Below are positions 1 to 6,920 of a stretch of 9,618 nt of DNA, one piece after another. The translations under genes were made by a program, and so were the position numbers. Each line of letters starts with the position of its first letter. Position 1 is the stretch's first letter. Under the pieces are notes generated by a model. It was given only the letters and a program-made list of their open reading frames with translations, made no database searches and was not told the DNA's origin. The stretch spans positions 1 through 9,618 of the forward strand of contig JAPLJL010000373.1 of NCBI GenBank assembly GCA_026388615.1, read 5' to 3'. The stretch is from Pseudomonadota bacterium. Lineage in GTDB: Bacteria; Desulfobacterota; JAPLJL01.

Positions 1-784
1 CATAAATACCCATTTTAATCATGACCCCGGAAAGCATGGCCGAAACCCCGGAGGGGGCGGCCGGATGGGCGTCCGGAAGCCAGGTTCCCACCGGGAACAT
101 ACCGGCCTTGGTGCCGAATCCCAGGAGGAAAAGCGCGAGAATGATCGAGAGCTTGACCGGGCTCCCCACGATCATGACCGCCATCGCATCGCGCAGGCGG
201 AGGAAAGCGAAGGAGCCCACCTCGGTCTGAAGCAGAAGGGTGCCGATAAGCATGGCCGCCGTCCCGACGTGGGTCATGACGAAATATTTGAGGCCGGCCT
301 GGAGGATTTCGTGGTCTTCCTTCTCGAAAACCACCAGGAAATACGAGGTCAGGGTCATGAACTCCCAGAAAACGTAGAAGAAGAACATATCGGTCACCGC
401 CACCACCCCGATCATCCCGCCGATGAAGAGAATCAGGAAGGGATAGAACCGCACCAGGCTCTGGTGGGGGTAAATATCCATGTAGCGGTAGGAATAAAGC
501 GTGCCGAAGAAGGAGACCAGCGCAATCAGGATCAGGAAAATGGCGGAGAGATGATCCACGCTGACCGAGAGCTGGGCCCCGATCGTGGGCAGGGACATCA
601 GCGGTTCGGCCAAGGTCCGGGTGCCGAGGGTGAAAACCCGGTAAGCCGTATAGAGCAGGGTGGCCGCGATCACGCCCACGGAGAGTACCCCGATCGCCCC
701 GCAAAGCTTGCGCGAGCGGGCCGTGACCGCAGTCAAGAGCGTCCCCAGGATCACGGTCGCGATGATGATGTTGATCGCCTGCAC
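1..784 (-). CDS. HyfB/NuoM-type proton-conducting membrane subunit (3' end outside window)
   Basis: Partial antiporter-like membrane subunit of the family shared by hydrogenase-4/formate hydrogenlyase (HyfB/HycC) and complex I (NuoL/M/N); these subunits translocate protons or Na+ when electrons flow through the attached peripheral arm. 261 codons are visible and the gene continues past the left edge. Hydrophobic helices alternate with short loops throughout. Family landmarks: WEFMTLTSYFLV near residues 140-151 with the key helix glutamate E141, K166 in a GLKYFVMTH stretch, then FGTKAGMFPVGTWLPDAHP near 223-241 with the pump lysine K226, and MIKMG with K257. The start is a GTG: an in-frame TAA abuts it directly upstream and GGAGG lies 7 bases before it, so no other start is possible. 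It follows the HydG-like gene by 60 bases. The WLPDAHPAAPSGVSAML stretch favours HyfB over true NuoM, but without the C-terminal half I cannot separate HyfB, MbhH/MrpD and NuoL/M-like members. Confidence 0.9.
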   Translation of the reverse strand, partial: MQAINIIIATVILGTLLTAVTARSRKLCGAIGVLSVGVIAATLLYTAYRVFTLGTRTLAEPLMSLPTIGAQLSVSVDHLSAIFLILIALVSFFGTLYSYRYMDIYPHQSLVRFYPFLILFIGGMIGVVAVTDMFFFYVFWEFMTLTSYFLVVFEKEDHEILQAGLKYFVMTHVGTAAMLIGTLLLQTEVGSFAFLRLRDAMAVMIVGSPVKLSIILALFLLGFGTKAGMFPVGTWLPDAHPAAPSGVSAMLSGVMIKMGIY

Positions 785-844
785 TTAATATCCTCCGCCA
801 GCCTAGAACAATATGGGAAATCTCCCGGAAGTCAATGGCGTCCG

Positions 845-1672
845 CTAGGACTTTTCCGGCAGTTTTCCGATCTCCTTATAAGTGAACACCGGCCCGTCCA
901 CGCACACATACTTGTGGCCGATGGCGCAGTGTCCGCATTTTCCCACCCCGCACTTCATGTATCTTTCCAGGGTGGAAACGATATTTTCCGGTTTAAAACC
1001 GAGCTTGGAAAGCTCGATGATCGCGAAACGGATCATGATCGGGGGCCCGCAGACAAAAACCACGGTGTTGTCGGCGGTCTGGATCAACTTGGGGAAAAGG
1101 GTGGTGACCACCCCGACGTTGCCCTTCCAGTCGGCATTCCCCACGTCCACGGTCATCCCGAAGCGGATCTCCGGCATCTTCTCCCATTCCTTGAGCCGGC
1201 CCGGGTAAACCTGGTCGGCCGGGGTGCGCGCCCCGTAGAGAATCAGGAAATCCTTGAATGCGGAGCGGGCGTCCAGCATCGGCTCAATCAGGGAGCGGAG
1301 GGGGCAGAGCCCGATGCCGCCGGCGACGAAGATGATGCTCTTGCCTTTGTATTCGTCGAAGGGAAAGCCGTTGCCGAAGGGGCCGCGGATTCCCACCAGG
1401 TCTCCGGGTTTCTTCGCATGGAGTGCCCGAGTCACCGCCCCGACCGCCCGGATGGTAACCTGGAAGGTTTCCGGCCGGTTGGGATTGGAAGCCAGTCCGA
1501 ACGGCGCCTCCCCCACCCCGAGGGCCGAGATTTCCAGGAACTGTCCCGGTTTGAATTTGAATGCCTGCTTGGCCTTGGGGTCGATTAACTCAAACTCGAA
1601 GGTCCTGGTGTCGTAAGTCTCGTTCTGAGTCTTAACAATCCGGGCCAGGTTGGGCAGATAAATGTTACTCAT
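845..1672 (-). CDS. hydG: HydG/AsrB-type FAD/NAD(P)-binding [2Fe-2S] subunit
   Basis: A 275-residue flavoprotein of the ferredoxin-NADP reductase superfamily, matching the gamma subunit of NiFe sulfhydrogenase (HydG) and subunit B of anaerobic sulfite reductase (AsrB). The family moves electrons between NAD(P)H and iron-sulfur partners through FAD. Order of domains: FAD-binding barrel (KPGQFLEISALG near 41-52, RGPFGNGFP near 96-104); nucleotide-binding domain with the glycine loop FVAGGIGLCPLRS near 115-127 and the FVCGPPIM motif near 206-213; C-terminal [2Fe-2S] loop with cysteines C241, C246, C249 and C257. All expected motifs are intact and the length is normal for the family. It starts 9 bases after the HydB-like gene with a weak ribosome binding site, which suggests translational coupling. 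No sulfhydrogenase HydA/HydD or sulfite reductase AsrC gene is in the window, so the physiological partner is inferred to be the membrane complex encoded around it. Confidence 0.9.
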   Translation of the reverse strand: MSNIYLPNLARIVKTQNETYDTRTFEFELIDPKAKQAFKFKPGQFLEISALGVGEAPFGLASNPNRPETFQVTIRAVGAVTRALHAKKPGDLVGIRGPFGNGFPFDEYKGKSIIFVAGGIGLCPLRSLIEPMLDARSAFKDFLILYGARTPADQVYPGRLKEWEKMPEIRFGMTVDVGNADWKGNVGVVTTLFPKLIQTADNTVVFVCGPPIMIRFAIIELSKLGFKPENIVSTLERYMKCGVGKCGHCAIGHKYVCVDGPVFTYKEIGKLPEKS

Positions 1673-1681
1673 GATCTCAGC

Positions 1682-2728
1682 CTATTTCCGGAGCCTTTCC
1701 ACCACGGCGGGCATGCTGACCTCACCGGGGCAGGCGGTAATGCAGCGCCCGCAGCCGACGCACCCGATCCGGCCGTCCCGTTTTAAATATTGATAACTCA
1801 ATTTGTGGAAGAATCTGCGTTTAAACCGCTCCCCCTTTTCGCCGCGGGGATTATGGCCGGAAACCTCCCGGGTGAACCCGGAGTAATCGCAGGAGTCCCA
1901 GAAGCGGTAGTGGCACCCCTGCTCCCCTTCATTAAGATAGCCCACCCCGAAGCAGCTGCAGCAGGGACAGACAAAGGCGCAGCCCCCGCAGTCAAAACAT
2001 TTTTCCCCCAGCTCGGTCCAGGTTTCGGGGGTCACGGCGTTGGAGGTGATCCGCCGGATGGCGGTGCTCATGTAAGAGGTGGGTTCGGGCGGGAAGCTTT
2101 TCCGGGACTTATCCTCCAGCGCCTCCCGGGTTTTCACCGCGGAGGGATCCGCTTTCGCGAACAGTTTGGAATTGGCCTCGATCAGCGCCTTTCCCTTGGA
2201 ACTCTTGCATTCCACCAGGTAGCTGTCCTGGAGATCCACGAGCTGGATATCGAACTCGTCCCGCTCCGAATCCAGGAAAGGCCCGCCCTCGCAGCAGACG
2301 CAGAAGCAGTTCTTCCCCGGCTGGTTGCAGGCCATGGTGACCAGGGTCAGGTTGTTCCGGCGCTGCCAGTAATAACAATCGCTTAAGTTTTCCTGGTAGA
2401 ACTTGTCCAGCCAGAAGATGCCCGAGGTGTCGCAGGAGCGAATCCCCAGGACCACGGCGGTTTTCTTATCTTCCGGGACGGTGAGCTCGTAATCCCCGCC
2501 CTTCTTGGCAAAGTGAAAGAGATTTTCCGAATGGGGCAGGACCAGGTCTTTGGCCGGCAGGTACGGCAAGGCCGCGGTTCCGCTGAGGAGATTGAGATCG
2601 ATCCCGGCCGGGGCCGGGGCGAAGAAAATTTCCTTTTCCACCCGGGTGGGGGCAAAGACCTCCTGGGTCCGGGCCAGGGCTTCCACCCAGCGGTTCAGGT
2701 CATCTTTCCGGATAATATATCTGTCCAT
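1682..2728 (-). CDS. hydB: HydB/AsrA-type [4Fe-4S] electron-transfer subunit
   Basis: A 348-residue iron-sulfur protein of the sulfhydrogenase beta/anaerobic sulfite reductase A family, which wires the flavin subunit to the catalytic partner. The N-terminal two thirds show the family signatures GIRSCDTSGIFWLDKFY near 95-111 and FCVCCEGGPFLD near 142-153. The C-terminal part has two ferredoxin-like clusters: C244, C247, C250, C254 (CFDCGGCAFVCP) and C323, C326, C329, C333 (CVGCGRCITACP). Further cysteines C256, C257 and C259 follow the first motif; a CPxCxC run is usual here, so C256 is the extra one. The start lies one base after the stop codon of the upstream NuoG-like gene, with GAGAAGG inside that gene's end acting as ribosome binding site, so coupling is very likely. 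With the HydG-like neighbour it forms the usual HydBG pair, but without the hydrogenase alpha and delta subunits. Confidence 0.9.
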   Translation of the reverse strand: MDRYIIRKDDLNRWVEALARTQEVFAPTRVEKEIFFAPAPAGIDLNLLSGTAALPYLPAKDLVLPHSENLFHFAKKGGDYELTVPEDKKTAVVLGIRSCDTSGIFWLDKFYQENLSDCYYWQRRNNLTLVTMACNQPGKNCFCVCCEGGPFLDSERDEFDIQLVDLQDSYLVECKSSKGKALIEANSKLFAKADPSAVKTREALEDKSRKSFPPEPTSYMSTAIRRITSNAVTPETWTELGEKCFDCGGCAFVCPCCSCFGVGYLNEGEQGCHYRFWDSCDYSGFTREVSGHNPRGEKGERFKRRFFHKLSYQYLKRDGRIGCVGCGRCITACPGEVSMPAVVERLRK

Positions 2729-2729
2729 T

Positions 2730-4481
2730 TCAGGCCTTCTCCACCGTAACCAGCAGACTGGGGAAGTAAACCGACCGGGTTACCGGATCGATTTCACCCT
2801 TCCCCGCCACGCCTTCCACCAGATTCAGGAAATGCGAGGACAGCACCAGGGTCCGCCGGGGCACGCCTTCGTCCGCCTGCAGCGCGACCTGGAGTTCGCC
2901 CCGCTCGGAGCGGATTTTCGCTTTCTCTCCGGGGCGGAACTTGAGGTCCTTGGCGTCCTGCAGGTTCATTTTCAGCGCCGGCCGCTCGGCCTGGTACTCG
3001 ATGTAGAGGACCGGGGACTCGGCGATCATCCGGTTGCGCTCCCAGGCGTAAAGGGTGTTGGGAATCAGGAGGAGGAACTTGTCCGGGCTCTCCAGCGCCG
3101 GGAGCGCCGCGGGCTTGGGCGGGGCGGACGCGAGCCGCGGCGGGGCCAGGAGCGCCCCGGCCTCGGATTCCACCTCGGGCCCGGCGATTTTCTCGTAACC
3201 CGGGACGGCTTTGCCGATTTCCTTCCGGATCGCGGCCGCCGGTCCGCCGGGCAAGGACTTTCCGAGAGCCTGCGCGAGTTCGGGCAGTACCTCGGAAAGG
3301 CCTCGACATTCACCCCGGGGCGAAAGGGCCGGCCGGGAAACCTGGATCCTTCCTTCGCAGTTGGTCAGGGTGCCTTCGCTTTCCGCGAAAAGCGGCAGGG
3401 GCAGCACCACGTGCGCGCCCGTAGCGGTATCGTTCTTGAAGCGCCCGGCCCAGAGCACGAAATCCAGTTTCTTGAGCTTCTCGAGGAGGGCGGTTTTGGG
3501 CAGGTGCACGGAGAGATCCTCGGCGAAAACCAGAAGCCCCTTGACCTTGCTTTCCGGGGCCAGCATCTCTTCCAGGTTCAGGCCTCCGGCCGGGGGCCGG
3601 ATCCCGAGATCCCAGGCGCCGCGGAGGTTGGGGCAACGGCTCAAGGCCAGAATATTGGGAAGGTCCTTGGCCGAGGCCCGGTGCTCGATCAGATAATTGA
3701 TCAGGGCCAGCACGCTGGCGCTGGGATTCAGCTGGTCGGCCACAAACACCAGGCCCGCGCCGGGTTTGCCCAGAAGGTCCAGAACCTCCGAAGGAATATC
3801 GCGTTTCGCGGCCAGGGCGGAGGGCAGACGGTCCGCCGGGACCGGAATCAAGGTCTTATAAAAATGATCGGCTTTGCTGGCGGAGGCATCCGCCAGGATA
3901 ATCTGCGCTCCCTGCTTGAAGGCCTGGACTACCCGGGAGCCGACCGGGGAAAAGTCCCGGTGGGCGTCCCGCCCGACCACCAGCACCGCCGGGCTTTCTT
4001 TCAGGGCCGGAATCGAGCCGGCCGCGCCGATCCCTTCGCCGAAAAGCTGATTCAGCGCCGAGAGCGCCGCCGCGGCCCCGAACCGGTAGCTGCCGTCCAG
4101 GTTCTTGGTCCCGATCACCTGACGGGCCAGGAGGGAAACCAGATAATTATCTTCGTTGGAAAGCCAGGGGGAGCCGATCACCCCGATGGATTCGGGCCCG
4201 TGCTTCCCGATCAGGTCCTTGATTTTCTCCCCGCTTAATTTCAGGGCCTCGTTCCAGCCGGTCTCCTTCATCCCCTCGCCGTCACGGACCAGGGGCTTGA
4301 CCAGGCGGTTCACGCTCCGGAGGTTCTGGAAACGGTTCCAGCCCCGGTGGCAGAGCCGGCCCTGGCTGACCGGGTGGGAAGCACTGGGGAGTACACCCCG
4401 GGCTTCGCCGTCCTGGGTTCGGACGAACATGCCGCAGCCGCAACTGCAGAAGCTACAAATTGTCGGAGTGTTTTTGATCAC
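2730..4481 (-). CDS. Formate-dehydrogenase/NuoG-like molybdopterin-fold subunit, catalytic residue missing
   Basis: A 583-residue member of the molybdopterin oxidoreductase superfamily. The N-terminal [4Fe-4S] domain is complete: C9, C12, C16 (CSFCSCGC) and C44 (GRLCHRGW). The body resembles formate dehydrogenase: SNEDNYLVSLLARQVIGTKN near 108-127, the FAESEGTLTNCEGRIQ motif at 365-380, and a molybdopterin-dinucleotide-binding-like C-terminal region from about 470. At the active-site position, where formate dehydrogenase H has Arg-Val-Sec-His, this protein has R133-F134-G135-A136, so the metal ligand and the catalytic His are absent. It also lacks the roughly 200-residue ferredoxin-like front part of NuoG and is shorter than FdhF (about 700). 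I infer a structural electron-conducting role, like NuoG. The GTG start is the only candidate: an in-frame TAA lies six codons upstream; the ribosome binding site is poor. It is the first gene of the operon that continues with hydB, hydG and the hyfB-like gene. Confidence 0.85.
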   Translation of the reverse strand: MIKNTPTICSFCSCGCGMFVRTQDGEARGVLPSASHPVSQGRLCHRGWNRFQNLRSVNRLVKPLVRDGEGMKETGWNEALKLSGEKIKDLIGKHGPESIGVIGSPWLSNEDNYLVSLLARQVIGTKNLDGSYRFGAAAALSALNQLFGEGIGAAGSIPALKESPAVLVVGRDAHRDFSPVGSRVVQAFKQGAQIILADASASKADHFYKTLIPVPADRLPSALAAKRDIPSEVLDLLGKPGAGLVFVADQLNPSASVLALINYLIEHRASAKDLPNILALSRCPNLRGAWDLGIRPPAGGLNLEEMLAPESKVKGLLVFAEDLSVHLPKTALLEKLKKLDFVLWAGRFKNDTATGAHVVLPLPLFAESEGTLTNCEGRIQVSRPALSPRGECRGLSEVLPELAQALGKSLPGGPAAAIRKEIGKAVPGYEKIAGPEVESEAGALLAPPRLASAPPKPAALPALESPDKFLLLIPNTLYAWERNRMIAESPVLYIEYQAERPALKMNLQDAKDLKFRPGEKAKIRSERGELQVALQADEGVPRRTLVLSSHFLNLVEGVAGKGEIDPVTRSVYFPSLLVTVEKA

Positions 4482-4543
4482 TTTGAGTCCGGATCCCCTT
4501 TATTCCAGCCTAGCGTAATTAAGAACCCTCCAAATTGGGCATT

Positions 4544-4573
4544 ACATTACTTGAACTGAAAAGCCGCTGTCAA
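4544..4573 (-). promoter_or_regulatory. Putative sigma-70-type promoter for the NuoG-like/hydBG/hyfB-like operon
   Basis: On the minus strand a perfect TTGACA (4568-4573) is followed after 18 bases by TAATGT (4544-4549), a weak -10 match. The site lies between the hairpin after rubredoxin and the GTG start at 4481, where a promoter for the left-hand operon would be expected. The -10 is only partly consensus, so this is a prediction from motif and position. Confidence 0.4.
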
Positions 4574-4575
4574 GA

Positions 4576-4598
4576 GGCTTGGCTCAACGCGCCAAACC
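4576..4598 (-). terminator. Hairpin after rubredoxin, possible terminator
   Basis: An 8-bp stem (GGTTTGGC with GCCAAGCC on the minus strand, one G-T pair) closes a 7-base loop, 17 bases beyond the rubredoxin stop codon. The expected T-run is missing (only TCTT follows), so intrinsic termination would be weak. Its place directly before the putative promoter supports a transcription-unit boundary. Confidence 0.4.
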
Positions 4599-4614
4599 GC
4601 CGGGGAAATCCCCC

Positions 4615-4776
4615 CTATTTTACTTCCTCGAACTGGTCCTTGGCCGCGCCGCAGACCGGGCAGACCCAGTCGTTCGGGAGCTTATCGAAAGGCGTGCCGG
4701 GCTTGATCCCACCGTCCTTGTCCCCCAGCTTGGGGTCGTAAACATATCCGCAGACCGAACATTCATACTTTTTCAT
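4615..4776 (-). CDS. Rubredoxin
   Basis: A 53-residue protein with the complete rubredoxin pattern: CSVCGYVYDP at residues 6-15 and WVCPVCGAAKDQF near 37-49, giving four iron-ligating cysteines C6, C9, C39 and C42. The length is exactly typical. Rubredoxin is a small cytoplasmic one-electron carrier that supplies flavodiiron proteins, superoxide reductase and rubrerythrins. The ATG has a strong GGAGG ribosome binding site upstream. The flavodiiron protein gene ends 250 bases upstream on the same strand, the classic partner pair (rubredoxin:oxygen oxidoreductase). The gap between them carries palindromic repeats, so the gene may have its own promoter. I did not find a convincing one. Confidence 0.97.
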   Translation of the reverse strand: MKKYECSVCGYVYDPKLGDKDGGIKPGTPFDKLPNDWVCPVCGAAKDQFEEVK

Positions 4777-4888
4777 TTTTTTCCTCCACCTTAAAGTCTG
4801 TTGCCGAGAAAGTTAATCATGCCTTTATATCTCTTCTCTCGCTGGATTGAAGTCTGGGGATAGGTCGGAGCGAGCAAAACATCTTTTC

Positions 4889-4917
4889 GAGATTCTTAGC
4901 CTTCGGCTCAGAATGAC
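4889..4917 (-). repeat. REP-like palindrome, GTCATTCTGAG family
   Basis: Read on the minus strand the unit begins GTCATTCTGAGCC and ends AAGAATCTC, with an internal hairpin. It belongs to the same general class as the units at 8665-8691 and 9370-9397: GTCATxx, a purine-rich centre containing AGC and GAA words, and a palindromic end. It lies between the flavodiiron and rubredoxin genes. Confidence 0.6.
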
Positions 4918-4930
4918 AATCGCATGCCAA

Positions 4931-4956
4931 AGGCCTTAGCCCCTGCGGGGCGGCCT
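4931..4956 (-). terminator. Strong GC hairpin downstream of the flavodiiron gene
   Basis: AGGCC and GCCCC (separated by a 3-base bulge) pair with GGGGC and GGCCT around a 3-base loop, giving about 10 bp of very stable stem. It lies about 70 bases past the flavodiiron stop codon. On the minus strand only TTT follows, so it is not a textbook intrinsic terminator. It could instead be an mRNA 3'-end stabiliser or part of a repeat. Confidence 0.4.
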
Positions 4957-5026
4957 GATGCTCTCACGGCAAAATCAAATTGTTTTGCGAGCGAAGGCCT
5001 ATTCCCAGACTGATAAATCATTTTTT

Positions 5027-6220
5027 CTATTTAATTTTTTCCGCGACCGCTTTCCCCAGCGAGAAGCATTTTTCCAGGGCCTCGCGGTCGGGGACGAACT
5101 TGACCTTCAAACCCTCCTGGACCAGGTTGACCTTCATCTCTTTCAGGATTCCCTCAATCTCCCCCACCGACTCCCCGCTCCAGCCGTAGGAGCCGAAGGC
5201 CGCCCCCGTAAGATTCTGGGGCCGGAGGCCCTTGAGATAGGTCAGGCAGTCGGCTACGGTCGGGAACAACCCATTGTTCAGGGTGGGGGAACCCACCAGG
5301 AGCGCGCCCGCGTCCAGGATCTCGGTAGCCACGGCGCTGCGGTGGCTGGATTTCAGAGGCAGAAGCTTCACCCCCGCGCCCCCGGCCGCCAGCCCTTCGC
5401 CGATCGCCCGGGCCATCTTCTCGGTGCTCTGCCACATAGTGTCGTAAACCACTACCGCCTTCCCGGTCGGCTTCCGGGCGGCCCAGCGGGCGTAGGATTG
5501 CAGGATCCAGTCCAGGTTCTGCCGGTAAACCGGCCCGTGGTCGGGGGCAATGATCTTGATTGGGAGATTGAGCTTCCCCACCCGCTCCAGGAGCTTCAGG
5601 ATCAGCGGGGAATAGAGCAGCAGGATATTGGCGAAATAACTGGCCGCCTCTCCGGCGAGGATGTCGGCGGGGATCTGGTCGGCAAACCTCTCGCTCGAGG
5701 CCAGGTGCATCCCGAACCCGTCCTGGGAGAAAAGCAGGGCGTCGTCGTGGAGATAGGTGACCATGCTGTCGGGCCAGTGCAGCATCCGGGTTTCCAGGAA
5801 GGTCAGCTTGAGTTTCCCCAGGTTAAGGCTCTCCCCGTCCTTCAAGGCGATGATTTCCCGGTCCAGGTGAAAATGCTCCTTCAGGGCCCTGGTCCCCATC
5901 ACCGAGGCGAAAACCTTTTCAGGCTTCAGGAGCCGGATCACCTCCGGCAGGGAGCCGGAGTGGTCCATCTCGGAATGGTTGGAGATTACATACCTGATCT
6001 TCCCGGGCTCCACCACCGAAGCGATCCGGGAGAGCATCTCCTCCCGAAACGGGGCCTTGACCGTGTCCACCAGGGTGACCGGGTCGGACAGGATCAGGTA
6101 GGCGTTGTAGGTGCTGCCCCTGGGGGTCAGGTACCCGTGAAAATCGCGGATCGACCAGTCGATCGCGCCCACCCAGTAAACGTGCTCGGAGATTTTAATT
6201 GCGGAAAAAGGTTCCGGCAT
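5027..6220 (-). CDS. Flavodiiron protein (rubredoxin:oxygen oxidoreductase type)
   Basis: A 397-residue class A flavodiiron protein, which reduces O2 to water (some members reduce NO) in the cytoplasm using electrons from rubredoxin. The N-terminal metallo-beta-lactamase-like domain has every diiron ligand: H82, E84, D86, H87 in SNHSEMDHSG, H148 (MLHWPD), D167 (SQDGFG) and H228 (PDHGPVY). From about residue 254 comes a flavodoxin domain with the FMN phosphate loop YDTMWQSTEKMA near 259-270, GSPTLNNG near 310-317 and SYGWSGES near 344-351. There is no C-terminal rubredoxin or flavin-reductase extension, so an external rubredoxin is needed; one is encoded next door. The ATG follows AGAGGA by 7 bases. 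The upstream gap is filled by an inverted period-8 repeat, which makes co-transcription with the ferritin-like gene uncertain. Whether O2 or NO is the natural substrate cannot be read from the sequence. Confidence 0.96.
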   Translation of the reverse strand: MPEPFSAIKISEHVYWVGAIDWSIRDFHGYLTPRGSTYNAYLILSDPVTLVDTVKAPFREEMLSRIASVVEPGKIRYVISNHSEMDHSGSLPEVIRLLKPEKVFASVMGTRALKEHFHLDREIIALKDGESLNLGKLKLTFLETRMLHWPDSMVTYLHDDALLFSQDGFGMHLASSERFADQIPADILAGEAASYFANILLLYSPLILKLLERVGKLNLPIKIIAPDHGPVYRQNLDWILQSYARWAARKPTGKAVVVYDTMWQSTEKMARAIGEGLAAGGAGVKLLPLKSSHRSAVATEILDAGALLVGSPTLNNGLFPTVADCLTYLKGLRPQNLTGAAFGSYGWSGESVGEIEGILKEMKVNLVQEGLKVKFVPDREALEKCFSLGKAVAEKIK

Positions 6221-6244
6221 CAGCTTGTCCTCTGCGAATACAAA

Positions 6245-6358
6245 GGGTTCAAGGGTTCAAGGATTCGAGGGTCCAAGTGGGAAAAGACTAAATATTTTTC
6301 CATTATTATGTTTTCCCTTTATCCACTAGAACCCTGGGCCCCTCGGCCCCTTGAACCC
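6245..6358. repeat. Inverted pair of period-8 GGGTTCAA arrays
   Basis: The left arm (6245-6280) consists of four 8-base units, GGGTTCAA, GGGTTCAA, GGATTCGA and GGGTCCAA, ending in GTGG. The reverse complement of the right arm (6323-6358) reads GGGTTCAA, GGGGCCGA, GGGGCCCA and GGGTTCTA, ending in the same GTGG. Arms are 36 bases each and match at about 27 positions. They enclose a 42-base AT-rich centre. The element fills most of the gap between the ferritin-like and flavodiiron genes and encodes nothing. It looks like a non-autonomous, MITE-like or hairpin repeat. Confidence 0.7.
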
Positions 6359-6367
6359 ACAAATATC

Positions 6368-6871
6368 TTATTTTTTGGCCCGGGCGTTGATCTCCCGGTT
6401 CAAAAAGGCGATATGCCCGATCTCCTCCCGAATGATCTTATCGAGCCGGTTTTTCCCCATCCGTTCCGGGACCACTTCTTTCATCCCGGTGTAGAAAACA
6501 ATGGAATCCTTTTCCAGGCCGATGGCGAAGGCGAAAACCTCATCGAGATTTTTCATCCCTTTCAGCTTCTCCGCCGGCTCGGTGCGGGTATCCACCACCC
6601 GGCCGTCGGCCATGGACTTCAGGTACATGCCCAGCTCGTTGTCCTCGTCAAAAACCATCGGGGCCCGCTCCTGGTCGGTCAATTCCTTGGCCATAGAGGA
6701 AAAAACCTTTTCGTGTTGGACCTCCATTCCGGAGAGATCCAGGAGCAGCTTCTTCACCTGGGGATCCGAGGCCAGTTTCCCCTCGGAGGCCTGGCGGTAA
6801 AACTTGGCCCCGTTTTTCTCGATCTGCGTCGCCATCGCGAAAATCTCTTCGGCACTGAATTCAAGTTTCAT
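6368..6871 (-). CDS. Ferritin-like diiron protein (rubrerythrin-related, no rubredoxin domain)
   Basis: A 167-residue four-helix protein of the COG1633 ferritin-like type. Two helix pairs carry the diiron pattern: E18 (IEKNGAKFY), E50 and H53 (GMEVQHEK) in the first half; E120 (GLEKDSIVFY), E150 and H153 (REEIGHI) in the second. Unlike the rubrerythrin at 8847-9341 it has no CxxC rubredoxin tail, so it must receive electrons from another carrier or act as an oxidase or iron-handling protein. In anaerobes such proteins are usually linked to peroxide or oxygen defence, but substrates are poorly known. The ATG has GGAGG 6 bases upstream. Its neighbours are superoxide reductase and the flavodiiron protein. 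The function is inferred from fold and context. Confidence 0.85.
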   Translation of the reverse strand: MKLEFSAEEIFAMATQIEKNGAKFYRQASEGKLASDPQVKKLLLDLSGMEVQHEKVFSSMAKELTDQERAPMVFDEDNELGMYLKSMADGRVVDTRTEPAEKLKGMKNLDEVFAFAIGLEKDSIVFYTGMKEVVPERMGKNRLDKIIREEIGHIAFLNREINARAKK

Positions 6872-6920
6872 GACTGTCCTCCCGGTTGTTTGCTCTTCCG
6901 AACGAAGTAAAAAGATTCCT

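Noticed and set aside
15..704. Minus-strand frame with ATG start in the HyfB-like region
   Set aside because: It is Arg/Gly/Asp/Pro-rich and has no motif; another frame of the same strand (GTG start at 784) gives the expected membrane protein with WEFMTLTSYF and GTKAGMFPVGTWLPDAH.
65..1588. Long plus-strand open frame opposite the HyfB-like and HydG genes
   Set aside because: Its product is Gly/His/Asp/Arg-rich without any family motif, and it lies antisense to two genes with complete motifs. It is a by-product of GC-rich codon use.
845..2728. HydBG as part of a complete sulfhydrogenase or anaerobic sulfite reductase (AsrABC)
   Set aside because: No hydrogenase alpha/delta subunit and no siroheme sulfite reductase subunit is adjacent; the neighbours are a NuoG-like protein and a membrane pump subunit.
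2550..4238. 562-codon plus-strand open frame opposite the NuoG-like gene
   Set aside because: The translation is low-complexity, with no domain, and overlaps the opposite strand of a gene with clear Fe-S and molybdopterin-fold motifs.
2730..4481. Active formate dehydrogenase, possibly with selenocysteine
   Set aside because: The active-site position is Gly with Ala next to it, there is no in-frame TGA at that place, and the protein is shorter than FdhF.
4958..6910. 650-codon plus-strand open frame spanning the flavodiiron and ferritin-like genes
   Set aside because: It also runs through the intergenic period-8 repeat, has no recognisable motif, and is antisense to two well-supported enzymes.
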